Shown piece by piece: positions 1-17,068 of a stretch of 64,000 nt of DNA. A program made the position numbers and the translations under genes. The first letter of the stretch is position 1, and each line of letters opens with the position of its first letter. Source of the stretch: Dysidea avara. Taxonomy: Eukaryota > Porifera > Demospongiae > Dictyoceratida > Dysideidae. Under the pieces are notes generated by a model. The model ran no database searches and had not been told where the DNA came from. It saw nothing but the letters and a program-made list of their open reading frames with translations. The stretch spans positions 21,527,399 through 21,591,398 of the forward strand of contig NC_089272.1 in NCBI RefSeq assembly GCF_963678975.1, in the 5' to 3' direction.

Positions 1-304
1 ACAATATACAATAAGAATAAGAATTGATTGTCAAGAGCTATTTATGTGCTGGCATGCTGTAATTTTGTTACTCAAATTTATAAGTAGCATAACTGCCACA
101 ACTTTATGAAAACCATGCAATTCTTTTCTACAAATGGCCTTGTGAATAGAACTTAGCAAAGAGGGATAACTTCTATATAGTTAGTCACACAGGGTTTATG
201 ATGACTGTCAGACAATGAACAAATTTCTGACAAATTGCCTATTTCCAACCATATTTTGATTTGGCAGGACATTGTGTCCTTTCAAAGTGTAAGTGGAAGC
301 CTAC
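1..304. other. No feature recognised
   Basis: AT-rich sequence without a convincing coding frame, splice pattern or repeat end. The last part may already belong to the distal end of the inverted repeat that follows. Confidence 0.3.
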
Positions 305-620
305 CATCTGTGCTGTGCAAGTAAGTAGAATTTGAGGAAAATGGGAACAGGACGAGAATGGAAAAGTGGGAACGAGAATAACCCATAGATAATGCCTGAT
401 AAAGGTCATCATGCAATATACAGTTGGATTATACAATGTTTCTTTTGGATACTTTGCTAAAATCGAAGCATTCTAATAGAGCAGTCAATAATGGTTTGTT
501 AACTAGAGATTGATGGCCTGTCAATTGATGGGCTATAGCTTAGGTATATAGACTAGCTAAGTCATCAATATTGAAAGTTAGCTACTCCTTTGAAACCATA
601 AACATTAAAATATTCAACTA
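305..620 (-). repeat. Repeat C, left arm of a large inverted repeat
   Basis: The reverse complement of this stretch matches 1726-2085 over most of its length. Shared blocks include GATGACTTAGCTAGT, CTATAGCCCATCAATT, AGTATCCAA, AACATTGT, GTTCCCACTTTT and CCTCAAATTCT. A further diverged copy lies at 25540-25690. It carries a form of the CTCTAATAGAG motif near 471. It is a diverged interspersed repeat; I cannot assign it to a known class. Confidence 0.6.
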
Positions 621-928
621 TTAACCATTATCTGAAAGCAGTAGGTACAGTTTTCAAAGCCTATAATAGGCACTGTCAGTTAACTAGAGTACTTTGTGAA
701 TTCATTTTTTATTAGTAATATAGTAAGAAGTCATATTATGATGGCAGCACTGGTATTGCTTGTCAAGCTGAAGTGGCTCCAACCACATGTATGACTGCTT
801 ATATTGTCCTCAGTCTCTTCGTTGGAGCCATGCACCTACACGTATTGCAGTTCCACATACCTACGACGTAACTTTTTCCTGAGGTTGCAGGTACATCTAT
901 ATGCAAGAACTGTCAGTTAATTACAGTA

Positions 929-1697
929 CAGTCCATTTATAACTTCACACATGCGTGACATTTTTGGCATGGTGCCACGCAACTTTCCCCATGGCAAAAA
1001 AGGCACTGGTCATTTCCATGCATGGAAAAAGAGATTGCCATGCCATGACAATGCAACGCGTGGAGTCCTCTGATTGCCACGCTTGAAACCATTGCCATAC
1101 ATGGCTAATATTAGCCAATGCCCTTCTTATCTTTTTTCTAAGCATTCGGAAAGTGCATAGCAGCAGTACTGAATGACATGATCAATCGATTGCAAATGGG
1201 CGCGTCCTCTATACTGCAATCATGCATAGTCAAACACCAACTAATGGCTAAAGAGACATTTTTCATGCATTATCTATCACTTTACAAGGTGTTCAAAGGC
1301 TACAACTACGGTAGCAAGCTAAACTGCAATGGTTCAAAAGTGGGCGTGGCACACAAAGATTGATCACGAAGAGACGAACATTGATACTTTTATAATTCGA
1401 AGTTTACTTAACTTCCAAACCCACAAAACATTCAAAGCTTCATCCCAGCCCTATAGTACAGGAGTGTACATGTAACTACTGTAGAGTTTGTGGTTTACAC
1501 GCACACATGGTTTATAGTCACATGTGGCGTAAGGACAACACGTGGCAGCCAGTAAGGGCTATGCGTGGCACACCACTCACGTGTGCCACTAAGCAAACTT
1601 ACCGTGGGCCACGCAACAATGTTCCGTGGCAAGTGTCGTAGTTCTGTGTGGCGCTATGCCAAAAAATCCACGCATGTGTGAAGTTATAAATGGACTG
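929..1697. mobile_element. TIR DNA transposon (non-autonomous), TA target site
   Basis: The ends are inverted repeats of about 40 bp starting CAGTCCATTTATAACTTC and continuing through ACACATGCGTG to a TTTTTGGC tract; the right end reads GAAGTTATAAATGGACTG. A TA dinucleotide flanks both ends (927-928 and 1698-1699), as in Tc1/mariner and pogo insertions. The interior is rich in TGGCATG/CCATGC words and has no transposase frame, so it is non-autonomous. It sits exactly between the two arms of repeat C. Confidence 0.75.
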
Positions 1698-1725
1698 TAG
1701 AATCCTGTGCAAAACACTATAATGG

Positions 1726-2085
1726 TTTAAATTTTATGGTTTCAAGGGAGTAGCTTACTTTCAATGTCGATGACTTAGCTAGTAATCTATATACCTAATC
1801 TATGAAAGCTATAGCCCATCAATTTATAGGCAACCAAGATGGGTCCCTGGTGGGATAGTTAACAAAACTTTCTTGACTGCCCTAATAGAGTATTTTAATG
1901 CAGGTGACTGCTATATTAAAGTGTTTCGATCGTTTTAGCAAAAGTATCCAACAATGTTGCAAAGAAACATTGTGTTGTAAAATCCACCTGTATACATGAT
2001 GACTTTTATTAAGCATTTCTGTGAGTCGTTCCCACTTTTTGTTCCCATCCTGTTCCCCTCAAATTCTGCTTACCCGAGCTGTGCA
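1726..2085 (+). repeat. Repeat C, right arm of a large inverted repeat
   Basis: Inverted partner of 305-620. It contains CCCTAATAGAG at 1880-1890, one base off the window-wide 11-mer motif. Confidence 0.6.
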
Positions 2086-2756
2086 GGGCTGTTTATCCTA
2101 GTAACAATAACTACCAGTTGGTTGCTAGGAGATCTTACATTCTACCCAAGGGAGGGGCCACCAATGCCAATTCCTCTGCTGTATTGAAACCTCACAGAAG
2201 TAGCTATACAGCAGTCTGTGGCTATGACAAGCAACACTTAGGCCACTTGGCAGCACAACAGGTAACATGCAGGGTACATTTGTGTATCGGTGTGTCCAGC
2301 CAAGTACATATTATTTTCTGACCAACTGCAGGCTTGTCAGGAGCTTTGTCCTGACACTTAATAATTTTCATCATAAGTTACATAAGTTCTTTATGTGCAT
2401 ATAGTGGATACAAAATTATCAGGAGCCTAGCGGTTGGGTTAGTAGATTTGCCCCGCTTCACTCATAAATTTCTACCTATCATTCTAGGAAATATCAAATA
2501 ACACTATAGCAAAGAACAGAGAGCAAAGAATGTAAGCTAAAGCCAGTACTTGCCCAACTTCATTACTGTACATATCTAATGACAATTTTTGTACACCAAT
2601 TCCATCATTAATTTTGAATGTACTTTTTTTCACAGCCAGCTTCCTGATAATAAGGCCTCTTGAAGAACAAATATACAAATTTGTATAGCATTTTACTCCA
2701 TGACTAGCTGTACTAACAGCATTATCATCACAAATATATAATCAGATCTGCAAAAA
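2086..2756. other. No feature recognised
   Basis: Open frames here are short, overlapping and of low complexity. No splice-bounded coding segment or repeat terminus was seen. Confidence 0.3.
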
Positions 2757-2960
2757 GAGTCTTTTAGCTTTTACAAAATGTCTATTCATGTTTTTAACCT
2801 GTTACCTTAAAATTGACACCAAGCAACAATGGTATGTTAATTAATAGGGATGTGATGTGCCAAAATATCAAGCTGGTACTTTATTCACACTTCAAGTTAT
2901 GAATTGTCAGGTATATGCAATCTGAAAGGCCTTCTTTTTAAATATCCAGTCACATATAAC
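2757..2960 (+). repeat. Repeat D, copy 1
   Basis: Diverged match, same orientation, to 32917-33145. Shared words include GGTA(C)CTTATTC(A/G)CA, TCAAGTT, GTTGTCAGGTAT and CCTTTTTTA. It is an interspersed repeat of unknown class, present only twice here. Confidence 0.45.
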
Positions 2961-3695
2961 GTCATCATACAATAGTTTTATACATGCATGCATAGACAAT
3001 GGGTTCCTTACTTAGGAATTTTCAGCAGATCTGTTTGTCCCACCAACTTTATACCTAAAGAGAATGTAGACATTATTATTAGTACTGGTTTTATTAAGGG
3101 GAACAATTATCAGAAACAATGCTTCATAGAATAAACATAATGCTGCATAATTTTAGTGTCTTGCAAACTGGTAACTATTTATGAAAGTTTCTCTTGAATT
3201 ATTTATTCAATATCTATATCAGGACACACAATTGTGTATCATGCAGACAAGGAAAAGCAATGTGTCCAGGCACACAATAGACATCTGTGTATTGTATAGA
3301 AACCAAGAAAATGCGAATTTCATGTATACCTCAGTAATGGCTAAACATAAATAGCTCATTTTTCAGTGAACCATTATCAGGATGGGAGATCTTCTATACC
3401 AAATTTGAGCTAAATTGGTCCAGCCGTCTTTGAGATACTCACAATCAAGTTTGTCTTGTTGTCTTTGTGTTTTCTTAATTTTCATTTTTATGCCATTTAC
3501 AAAATTGCAAAAACCTTATTGGATTCTTCTCAAGTTTGGAAGATGTAAAGAGCATATTATAGCACAATATTTCAATTTGTGTACAAACACGAAAGAAGTG
3601 GTGCAAATTTATGAGCAATTTTCAGAAATTACAAGTGTGATTTTTTGTCACACCTGCAGGTAAACTACTGACAGAAATAAGTTAAAATATGCAGA
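2961..3695. other. Unclassified intergenic sequence, possible LINE remnant
   Basis: No coding gene. A stretch near 3400-3440 (AAATTTGAGCTAAATTGG followed by TCCAGCCGTCTTTGAGATA) resembles the untranslated tail sequence seen in many decayed non-LTR elements, but this rests on pattern memory only. Confidence 0.25.
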
Positions 3696-3699
3696 CACA

Positions 3700-3770
3700 C
3701 ACAAACCCTTTACCACTCTACCACTGCTGTCAGTTGCTCACCTCACTTAATTTCTACATTATAAATGAAA
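3700..3770 (-). mobile_element. tRNA-derived SINE fragment
   Basis: On the minus strand GCAGTGGTAGAGTGGTAAAG resembles a tRNA A-box, preceded by GAAATTAAGTGAGGTGAGCAA, the same 5' flank that precedes the fuller copies at 6712-6795 and 39295-39400. The B-box half is missing, so it is truncated. Confidence 0.5.
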
Positions 3771-3819
3771 GTTATACCAGAATGGCAGTTTTATAATTCC
3801 ACAAGTATAACTTCAATAT

Positions 3820-4560
3820 TAGAAATAAGTAGTGAAACAACGAAGGTTGCCTACATACTAGTAGCCATTAAATTCCTACTTCAGTCTATACCCATGACTG
3901 TATTAGGGATTAAATACCCACTAGTATGTCTTCAGGTGTATGCAACCTCCCTTCGTTTCTCTACTTTTTTATTCCTATGATCCCTATTCAAAGTTAAACT
4001 TCCTAATTTTTCTTATACTTGTTTGTTCACTTTTAAAGCAACATTATTATGACTGGTGAACCCACGTATACCATATCAGAAGAAAGAATGGTGCCAGGTT
4101 TACTGTTTTTGTCAAAATGCATACCCCAACTATCAATTACCAAAATAGCAAAGTGGTCATTACACTTCATTTTTTACTACGTTCAGCCTGTTACCCAGCA
4201 TTACAAATGAAGAACACCATGGAAAGGGCCTCTGCAATCACTCCAGTCACAACGGAAAACTCAGACGATTTCCTTTACAAATGTAGGAAACCCATTGCAT
4301 GGTGCTACCATAAATTGACACCTTGCGCTGTCAGCAAAAATAAATGGAACACAAAGGAGGACACAGATAAGTCCACGAAGCATGCATTGTACATACTGCA
4401 GTATACCAAAAGACACCTGTCAGGCTGAAGCAATGTCAAACAGTGATAAAATGAAGCCTGTAGAAGGCATCAGGCAGGCCGGCAGTCAGTCAGTAGAAAA
4501 TTACATTATTTCTAAGGCTAAATTTTAACGGTCTATAGGTTATTCTCTCTAAAGAACAAA
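3820..4560 (+). mobile_element. Composite repeat A, copy 1 (foldback hairpin plus body)
   Basis: It starts with a foldback hairpin at about 3820-3990: AAGTAGTGAAACAACGAAGG on the left and CCTTCGTTTCTCTACTTTTT on the right. A body follows, beginning TGACTGGTGAACCCACG and ending near a repeated CAGTCAGTCAGT. Body segments recur at 18520-18890, 21790-22390, 26460-26600, 61466-61850, 63370-63490 and 63920-64000. A 103-codon open frame (4117-4428) lies in the body; the same reading can be traced, broken, in the copy at 21964-22236, so a decayed coding remnant is possible. No family was recognised. Confidence 0.6.
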
Positions 4561-5424
4561 GCAGTCATAAAATAAAGTTCAAGAAAAATGTAAACTAGTC
4601 CCATATTTACAAGACACGTAGTGTATCAAGAAGCCAGTGGTACACCACTGTTTGTTAACAGGAACAGTTCCTCTGGGATGTAAATGTCATCCATGCTTTC
4701 TTATCAAAATAAGACTGTTTTCATTTTATTTTCCCAAGTAGCTAGGATAGTCTACATACCAATTTGCTTTAGTCATTCCTTAGTTATGTGTGAACAACCA
4801 TTTGTATTTTTTCTTTATTGATTATAGAATATTGCCTTATATAATACAAATGTGTAACTCAGTAGCCTTGAAATTTACATAAGAGGGAGAGTCCATAGCC
4901 AATATTATCATTGTAAAAATCTGTAAGGGTTAAAAAAACTAATGGTGTCATAACAATAATGTTATTCCTAAGGGAAAACTGCTCATGAGGACAAGTTAGC
5001 AATCAATGTATGGTGGACAGTCTACCCATGTGAGCCTTTGTAGTTGGAAACACATTGATGCTGTAGCTCAGTCAAAAAACCTATTGTAGAACCTGTTATT
5101 CAGGATACTTGAAAATGAAGACAACTACATAATCTGGACACTTAGTAATGGTCCCATAGTATCTCTAGCATGTAAACTGACTAGGAAAATAAGGACACCT
5201 TGCTAGTCAGAACACTTTTTGTCAGTCCTATATATACAGGTTTCACTTATAATAACAAGCATGATACCTGTATAAAATTAATTGGTTACATTCTTCTTCA
5301 TTTCAGGGTTAAGGTTTATATCTATATTTATCACACTCTATAATAAATGCTAGTGCACATCTCAATTCTTGAAGTTTGGCATATACATGTAACTATATAG
5401 TATTTTAATAATTGTTAGTTTAAA
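4561..5424. other. No feature recognised
   Basis: No splice-bounded exon, TIR or recognisable protein similarity was seen. Confidence 0.3.
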
Positions 5425-6478
5425 AATGAAGTAGGGATCTATGCAATAAAAAGTAGTGAAACAAGAGATGAATGATGGTTAGCTCGGTGGGAAGTCCCTT
5501 CTTTGGCATTGAACAAAATAATTTGTTATAACTAATGTGCGAAAGTAGGGACTCTCCCACCAAGCTAACCAGCATTCATCTCGTTTCACTATTTTTTATT
5601 TCATAGACCCCTACTTCATTAACAATTTTTTAAATACTAGTTTTTTTAGTTTTTTGTTGTAGCACAGCTAGCCACAGTGTAACTTGTGACTGTTCTATTA
5701 GAATATCATACATGACTGTTGTATTAGAGTGACTGTTGTATTTAGAGTATCGCGAGTCAGCCAAGGGGTCTGCAGCTAGCTAGACCAACAAGGGGTGAAG
5801 TCTTCTTGTTTACTGTTAAGTAAATAGTTAGATTGTTAAGAGGTGTTCATGGTCTCTGTACTCTATTGCTATTAGTCCACCTAGATCTTTATTATTTGAT
5901 GGGTGTGGTCCCAAACCTATCATGAACAGGATTCCAATTACGAAGTTGCAGATATCTAGCTAGTATACCTCTTATAGTAGCGCCAGGACTGAAGCATTTC
6001 TGAAATCCAGCTCTGAAATAATTCTGTGGCATCAAAATATGCTGCTGAAAGAACTTGTTGATACAGAAAATTAACACCTTGATATGGTGTCATTGGATGA
6101 AGAAGAAGACAAGTAGCCTGATTGAAGATAAAAGAAAAGACAAGGCACAGAGGGTCTACACTCATTGGAACCCCGAAAGGCACATCTCACCGGTCAGTTT
6201 GTTATTGTGGTGTAGAATGGTGGCCAAGCACTGCTTTGTTTGACATCTAGTCTTGCGAATGTGGTCAGACAGTGAAGCAGACTAAATTTCTAGTTTTGGC
6301 AATTGTTTTTAAAAATCTTTATCCTGTCACCAGTAAGTGTTTTCTTGTTTTCAATGCTGTATATTTCATGCTAGATGGATATTCCACAAAGGCGATTTTT
6401 GTCCCATAATGTTTCTCTAGGACGACTTTTAAAGGTGGCAATATTGATGGCGCGTGTCACTTTGGGCGATCCCTACTT
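5425..6478 (+). mobile_element. Composite repeat B, copy 1 (foldback hairpin plus body)
   Basis: It begins with a hairpin of about 195 bp (5425-5620) whose outer arms are AATGAAGTAGGGATCTATG and the inverse ending CCCCTACTTCATT, and it ends near GGGCGATCCCTAC. The whole unit matches 27325-28358 in inverted orientation, and its second half matches 38180-38420. It contains three diverged, closely spaced copies of the TATTAGAG/GACTGTT motif at 5690-5755. No transposase frame was seen. Confidence 0.65.
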
Positions 6479-6711
6479 AAACAGTACTGTTTGATAAGGA
6501 CATATTAAGGCAAATGCATGTACAACCGTATATACTGCGTAAAAGTTTAATAGTGGTGTAGGAACCCAGTAGCACTTCTTCCCTGAGCCCAGATCCCTGA
6601 TAAACCTCCAGAACACATACAGCATTATTCATTATTCAACAATAAATCAAAAGGCATTACTTTATTAGAATAGTCAATAAATTTGCACTAACAATGCTGA
6701 AAAATTTCTCC

Positions 6712-6795
6712 AGGGTTCAAACTAGGGACCTTCAGGTCCATTCTCCCAAACTCTTCACCACTGAACTGATGTTGTCAGCTGCATAGCTCACTTAA
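6712..6795 (-). mobile_element. tRNA-derived SINE
   Basis: On the minus strand an A-box-like CAGTTCAGTGGTGAAGAG is followed at tRNA-like spacing by a B-box-like AGTTTGAACC. It is not a functional tRNA gene: acceptor and anticodon stems do not pair convincingly and the flanks are shared with two other copies. Confidence 0.6.
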
Positions 6796-6914
6796 TTTCT
6801 AGCTGCCTTATAAATGAAAATTCCAGTTACGCAAATCTCCTCAATGGTGAAATTAGAGTAATGGAAAATGTAGATCATGCATTCTATGTGTTCTATCAGG
6901 CGTTTGCACTGACA

Positions 6915-6925
6915 CTCTATTAGAG
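6915..6925. repeat. Exact CTCTATTAGAG motif
   Basis: One of eight exact copies of a near-palindromic 11-mer in the window (others at 8231, 9172, 35076, 39244, 39534, 45064 and 58025). Here it lies in repeat E. Confidence 0.7.
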
Positions 6926-7200
6926 TACTACAACAACAATTGTATCCAAACAAATTGGGTACAAAACAAGCCCTAAATTCAATTTACAGCTGGTTTTAAA
7001 ATGCAAAAAGTTATGAAATCTCTCCAACCTATCAAAAAGGGGTTCAAAATCCTGGGTGAAAAGGTTGTGATATCAAACATAACATCAACATCATAAACAT
7101 CATTGTAGCCATTTCTTGGCTGCCATCTTTGATTTCACAACTTCTAACCCACAACTTGGCCGTTTGCATGGATACTATTCCCTTTAAAGTACACTTCCAG

Positions 7201-7825
7201 TATATAATCTATTCATGCCATGCCCTACTCAGATGAAGCATGCGTGTAGTCTCACAAATACTACTATCTAAGATTTTTCAACTAAAGCTTGCAGCTCAAA
7301 AATGCATGATAGCTTAATCATAAGTGGCATAAACACATAGAAGGCACATGATTCAGCTGAAATAAAATTGACTTTTAATTTAGACACTGTACTTATGTGC
7401 GTAATACATCATTTACCAACCTTGGAATAGGCTGGAAGGAGTTAGTGATAAATATGGCCTGGCCATGGAACTTTGCATTAGCTTTTGCCAATCAGTTCGA
7501 TTTGACTTGAGGAATATTGAACCACGCTTTGCTAAACTAAACATCTTACTATGAAACTGCTGCTCTATGTCCCCAACTGCTATGCTTGTAAGATCATTTG
7601 TGGGAGTCTCAACTGCTGTTGGTTCCTACATGATGTTGTGAACAAGCACTAGACTATATATATATATGTATTTACCTGACCACTTGTATTATCCTTAATA
7701 AGTTCACCAGACTGTCCACTTTCACCGCCATCATGAGAGTGAGGTCTACTTTGCGTGTCCCACAAACCTTTAATCCAATTAATCCTAGGTAGATTATTAT
7801 ACAATGATAATATAATTAACTACAA
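7201..7825. other. No feature recognised
   Basis: No gene, TIR or repeat boundary identified. Confidence 0.3.
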
Positions 7826-7940
7826 GGCGTATTGCAATTACACATACCCCAATCAGTGGAAATTTACTGTTGATATTCACCAAGTGGTTTATCAACAGTA
7901 AATTTCTGATGACAAGAGGTGTATATAAATGCAATACACC
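7826..7940. repeat. Foldback hairpin
   Basis: Imperfect inverted repeat: GGCGTATTGCAATTACA and GAAATTTACTGTTGAT on the left pair with ATCAACAGTAAATTTC and AATGCAATACACC on the right. Related words occur at 20335-20400. It is probably a short foldback element. Confidence 0.55.
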
Positions 7941-8144
7941 AAAGTAGCCATGGTTGCTTTACACAGTTCCTAAATGTGGTCTTCTTTTACCTTGTCAAAC
8001 ATTTTGTCATGGGCACAAACAAACAAGTATCCATGCACATATTTTGCAAACCACTTCAGGAATCCAGGTTCATGCATGTCACGCCTATTTGCAGGCTAAT
8101 AGCCCACAGTGGGTGCCAGTATGATCAATCACGCAGGCTAATAG

Positions 8145-8540
8145 CAGTGTTGGGCAAATTACAGTGGAACCTCAGTTATCTGGACCCCAATTATCCAGAT
8201 TCTCGGTTAACTGAATTACGGAAATGACTGCTCTATTAGAGTAGTGACTGTTCTATTAGGGTAGTTGAAATATTGATATGTTTAAAAATTTTGATTATGC
8301 TATTTTAATGTTATTTATACACAGTTTCAGAGATACGGACTTTTCAGACTTATGGACCACCTCGGGTCCCAAGGAGTTTGGATAACTGAGGTTCCACTGT
8401 ACTTTGTAAAAGTAACTAGTTACATATTACTTGCAACTGAACTATTTAGTTACAGTTACATATTACCCATAAAATAAAGTAACTATAATAATATTACATA
8501 TTATATTACTTTGCGTCCACCTTAAGCTGTCATGTGTGAA
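8145..8540 (+). mobile_element. hAT-like MITE remnant, split by a Tigger MITE
   Basis: CAGTGTTGGGCAAATTA at 8145 resumes after the inner element as CTTTGTAAAAGTAACTAGTT, followed by AGTTAC/ATATTAC-rich sequence. CAGTGTTGGG ends with GTAACTAGTTAC-rich subterminal sequence are common in animal hAT non-autonomous elements (family knowledge). The right end is not clear, so the boundary is approximate. Confidence 0.5.
8162..8399. mobile_element. Tigger (pogo-type) MITE
   Basis: Inverted ends CAGTGGAACCTCAGTTATC and GATAACTGAGGTTCCACTG, flanked by TA duplications at 8160-8161 and 8400-8401. The CAGTGGAACCTC end matches the terminus of the Tigger-like element that starts at 55810. The interior is non-coding and contains an exact CTCTATTAGAG (8231-8241) followed by a second near copy. 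Confidence 0.85.
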
Positions 8541-8830
8541 ACTACCACCTTATCACGTGACATGATTGCATTGTTGGACAATGGTTATAAGTAAGAAGCT
8601 GCTGAATAAGCTTATATGAATGAACAGGTTCTAGGGATATACAGAAATAAATTTTAAAAGTCCCACAATCGTTTTGTTACTATCAAACTCAATCGCTGGA
8701 GGAAGCCTATGAACAACTCTACTATGCCAAACTATGGCGAATTACGCGCAAGTTCATTCATGTAATGTTAATTCATGTGTGCATGTGCGTTAGCGTATCA
8801 TGTAATGTGCACTTATTACGAGGCATGTTA

Positions 8831-10430
8831 TATATCATATGTACCATTAAGATTGACTTTTTATACTATCTTTGTTATATTTATATGCTTGAAGGGGATG
8901 TGGACTAAAAAATTCCTGACAACACACTCATTGTACCCACCATGGTGGTAGAGCCAGATTTAGTACATTTTGGCTGTATACATCAGTTTTATGTAACAAA
9001 CTTCAAAAATAATTAGCTATTAAAACAAGCTCCTAGTCTTCTCAAGGTTCTCATCACAACACTGGTTGAAGAGGGATAGAAAAGAAGATACATGTCTGAA
9101 ATTACATTTCAAGGAGTAAGAATGAAAAATCCAATGGAAAGATTGATATGCTCTAGTAAAACAGTAAGATACTCTAATAGAGGAGTCAGCATGCATCACA
9201 CGGAATACTTTTTAAACACGATAGCAAATAATCAATAATAATGTGGTTAAGTATTGACAACAATAGGTAGGGTCAGTTAACAACACTAAACCTCTATAGT
9301 TATCCACTTGTGTTGTGTCCACTTATAAGTGAAGCTCATTTGTAAGCAGTGAATAGTGATAGATCTGAAAAAAATCTAATTAATGGGATCAGACCATAAT
9401 TTATTTGGCACTACAATTTATTTCTTGTGCCATTCTAAAACATTAAAATTTCATAATTCCTAAGGAGTATGCCTCAGCCCTTCCTCCTCTGTTTAGCTGA
9501 CCAACCAACCAAATATGCTAATTTTACAAATGAAGAAAAATAGATGAACAAGCTTGATGACTAGTTAAAATATAATTGCATCAGTGGTTGCAAGTGATAT
9601 AGTCATCACCATAATGGTAATAGAAGAATATAAACATGATCACCTCTGAAGACACTAGCAAAAAGACTTGCTGATTATCTTTAATCAATCCAGTCAGGCT
9701 TTACAGGGTTGTATACCTATCAGTGGCCATGCATCCATCCAACAAGGAGGTTGTTGTATCTACAATTTCATGGTGTTTACAAATCATGAATGTGGCCACG
9801 CTGATGATTGACTAAAATTTGTTAATTGCGTGTATGGGAATACGTTTTGACTAGTCTTGCCCCCAGACCACAAGGGTCTGGTGACACGTAATAGAAATGC
9901 TTTGACTGTAAAACAAACCCTTACAATATCTATATCAGATCATTGTGAGACATGAGCTCAATCTTCACTGTGCTGCTTAGGATCCGTGATGCTATGATAA
10001 AGAAGTATCAGTAGATTGTCACCAGTAAAGGAGGTGACGATAAACAAACGTGAGTTCTAGTAGTATAGTAATAAAGAGTAGCTGATGTCAGAGCTGTTCT
10101 CGGATCTGATTGGTGAACAATAAATTCCTTGGTTATATACCTCACTGCCAAGAGTTTGTATTGTGTCACTAGACCCTGTCTAGTTTAGCAAAAACAATCC
10201 TGCAAGATACCACAGGCAAGTTCCCACAAGTTCTTGCAAGAAAAGACCGGATTTTCTGGAAATCTCTTGTAGGACTTTCAGGATTTGAGTCCTGCAAGGA
10301 ATTCTTGCAAGATATTGGCTTGCAGGGGAGAGACTAATGATCAGACATATGCATCTTGGAGTGGCTATCTGGTTGTAAATATTACATTTGTGAAAAGGAG
10401 CATAGATAAACCTCATCATGTGATTCCTAC
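8831..10430. other. Gene-free stretch; CTTGCAAG-rich patch
   Basis: No coding gene seen. An exact CTCTAATAGAG lies at 9172-9182. Around 10190-10330 the sequence is crowded with TGCAAGA/CTTGCAAG words (palindrome CTTGCAAG), like patches at 34790-34860 and 35510-35610. Confidence 0.4.
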
Positions 10431-10837
10431 CTGATATCTTAGATGGCTATGAGCCGCTACCATTATTCATGGACAATTTGCCGGTGTGTCATTACTATGA
10501 CTGTTACTTGCACTCCAACTACAGCCATTTACTATTACCTCGACTATTACAGATACCTGCTCACCATGCATAGACGAAGAATATACTATCTATGTTCTCA
10601 CCAAGTACTCAATGAACTCATTTCCTCATCACTGTTTTCTCATCTTTTACCGTAAAAAAAAAAATCGTATCACGTACGCATAGTCCCCGTTCGCACGTCT
10701 GTTTGGTAAAATCCCTTCTAATTCCTAGTAATAGAAAGGTAAATCCCAGACATGTAACCTCAACAAAATACTCGGAATTGAAATGGTAAGTCCCTGGAGA
10801 AGTCCCTTAACGTAGCTATAGAGATTACGTACGTGTA

Positions 10838-10847
10838 TTATCACGTG
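10838..10847. promoter_or_regulatory. E-box-type motif upstream of HSPA12-like gene 1
   Basis: TTATCACGTG ends 66 bp before the chosen start codon. The same ten bases occur upstream of gene 2 at 16954-16963. CACGTG is the bHLH E-box core. Conservation between paralogues supports a shared promoter element, but no binding is shown. Confidence 0.45.
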
Positions 10848-10913
10848 TGTGCCAATATTTTTGAGACAAAGTTTGAAAGACTTGGAGTGCAAGAGATTGA
10901 AAATACGTGGCAA

Positions 10914-16441
<5,528 letters not shown>

Positions 16442-16950
16442 GAACTGAGCTAACTACATCAGAAAGAAGTTCTTGCAGTATTCATACATGCACATGTACA
16501 ACTACTTTACTGTATATTGATTAAATCATTTGCTATCATAGTTGCCATGTATATTAAGTATTAACAGAAGTTTGTTGGGTGCTGGCTTTATGTCATGAGA
16601 CTTCACAACCTGTAAATCATTTTTAGCAAAAAAAAATGGGTACTGTTGTATGCAATAATGTACCCCACATCTCTGGAGCAGTGTAATTGTACTCACTTTT
16701 AATTCTAGTTCTCATCCTCCCTGACCATTGAAGCTGGTGGCTTGGAATCTATGCATATATATCACTACATTTCATAACAAAGCTATACTAATGATTTCAG
16801 TGTCCATGTTGTTGTATACTTTAGTCATTAGTTTTGCTAGCTAAGTTATTTGTGGGTGAGTCAGAGTATATGTAGCCACAGCTGCTGTATTATGTTGCTT
16901 GCCTTTTCTGTCGGATTTCAAACCATAATAGACACCCACCTATTCCTGAA
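16442..16950. other. 3' flank of gene 1 and 5' flank of gene 2
   Basis: Short spacer between the tandem genes. ATTAAA near 16520 could be the polyadenylation signal of gene 1. No repeat element recognised. Confidence 0.35.
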
Positions 16951-16953
16951 AGT

Positions 16954-16963
16954 TTATCACGTG
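16954..16963. promoter_or_regulatory. E-box-type motif upstream of HSPA12-like gene 2
   Basis: TTATCACGTG within the palindrome ATCACGTGAT, about 102 bp before the start codon; the same decamer lies upstream of gene 1. A GGGCGGGG GC-box-like run follows near 16997. Confidence 0.45.
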
Positions 16964-17024
16964 ATATACCCGTCTTTGTGGCAGTTAATTAAGTTGGGCG
17001 GGGTCGAGCGACACTCAGTGAACT

Positions 17025-17068
17025 CATAGATAGTATATTCTCCGTATCCGGAGAATATACTATCTATG
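17025..17068 (+). promoter_or_regulatory. Perfect 20-bp hairpin overlapping the gene 2 start codon
   Basis: Arms CATAGATAGTATATTCTCCG (17025-17044) and CGGAGAATATACTATCTATG (17049-17068) are exact inverse complements around a 4-base TATC loop. The last three bases of the right arm are the predicted ATG. If transcribed, this would bury the start codon in a stable stem. A second in-frame ATG is codon 8. It may also be a tiny foldback insertion. Confidence 0.75.

Larger units (their letters stand above)
6590..7200 (-). repeat. Repeat E, copy 1, carrying a SINE
   Basis: Matches 39200-39992 in several ordered blocks: the tRNA-like segment, ACTCTATTAGAGTA, a GCTGGTTTT block, then CCTGGGTGAAAA, the AGCCATTTCTTGG core and TTTGATTT-ACAACTT. 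In this copy the large palindrome of copy 2 is only partly present. Confidence 0.55.
8090..8830 (+). repeat. Repeat F, copy 1
   Basis: Matches 19915-20445 in the same orientation. Shared blocks include GGCTAATAGCCC, GGGTGCCAGTA, AAGTCCCACAATC and CTA(C)TGCCAAACTATGGCGAA. Copy 1 is interrupted by the two nested elements listed next. Confidence 0.55.

Noticed and set aside
10700-10910. Heat-shock elements upstream of HSPA12-like gene 1
   Set aside because: GAA/TTC triplets occur, but not as the required alternating 5-bp arrays.
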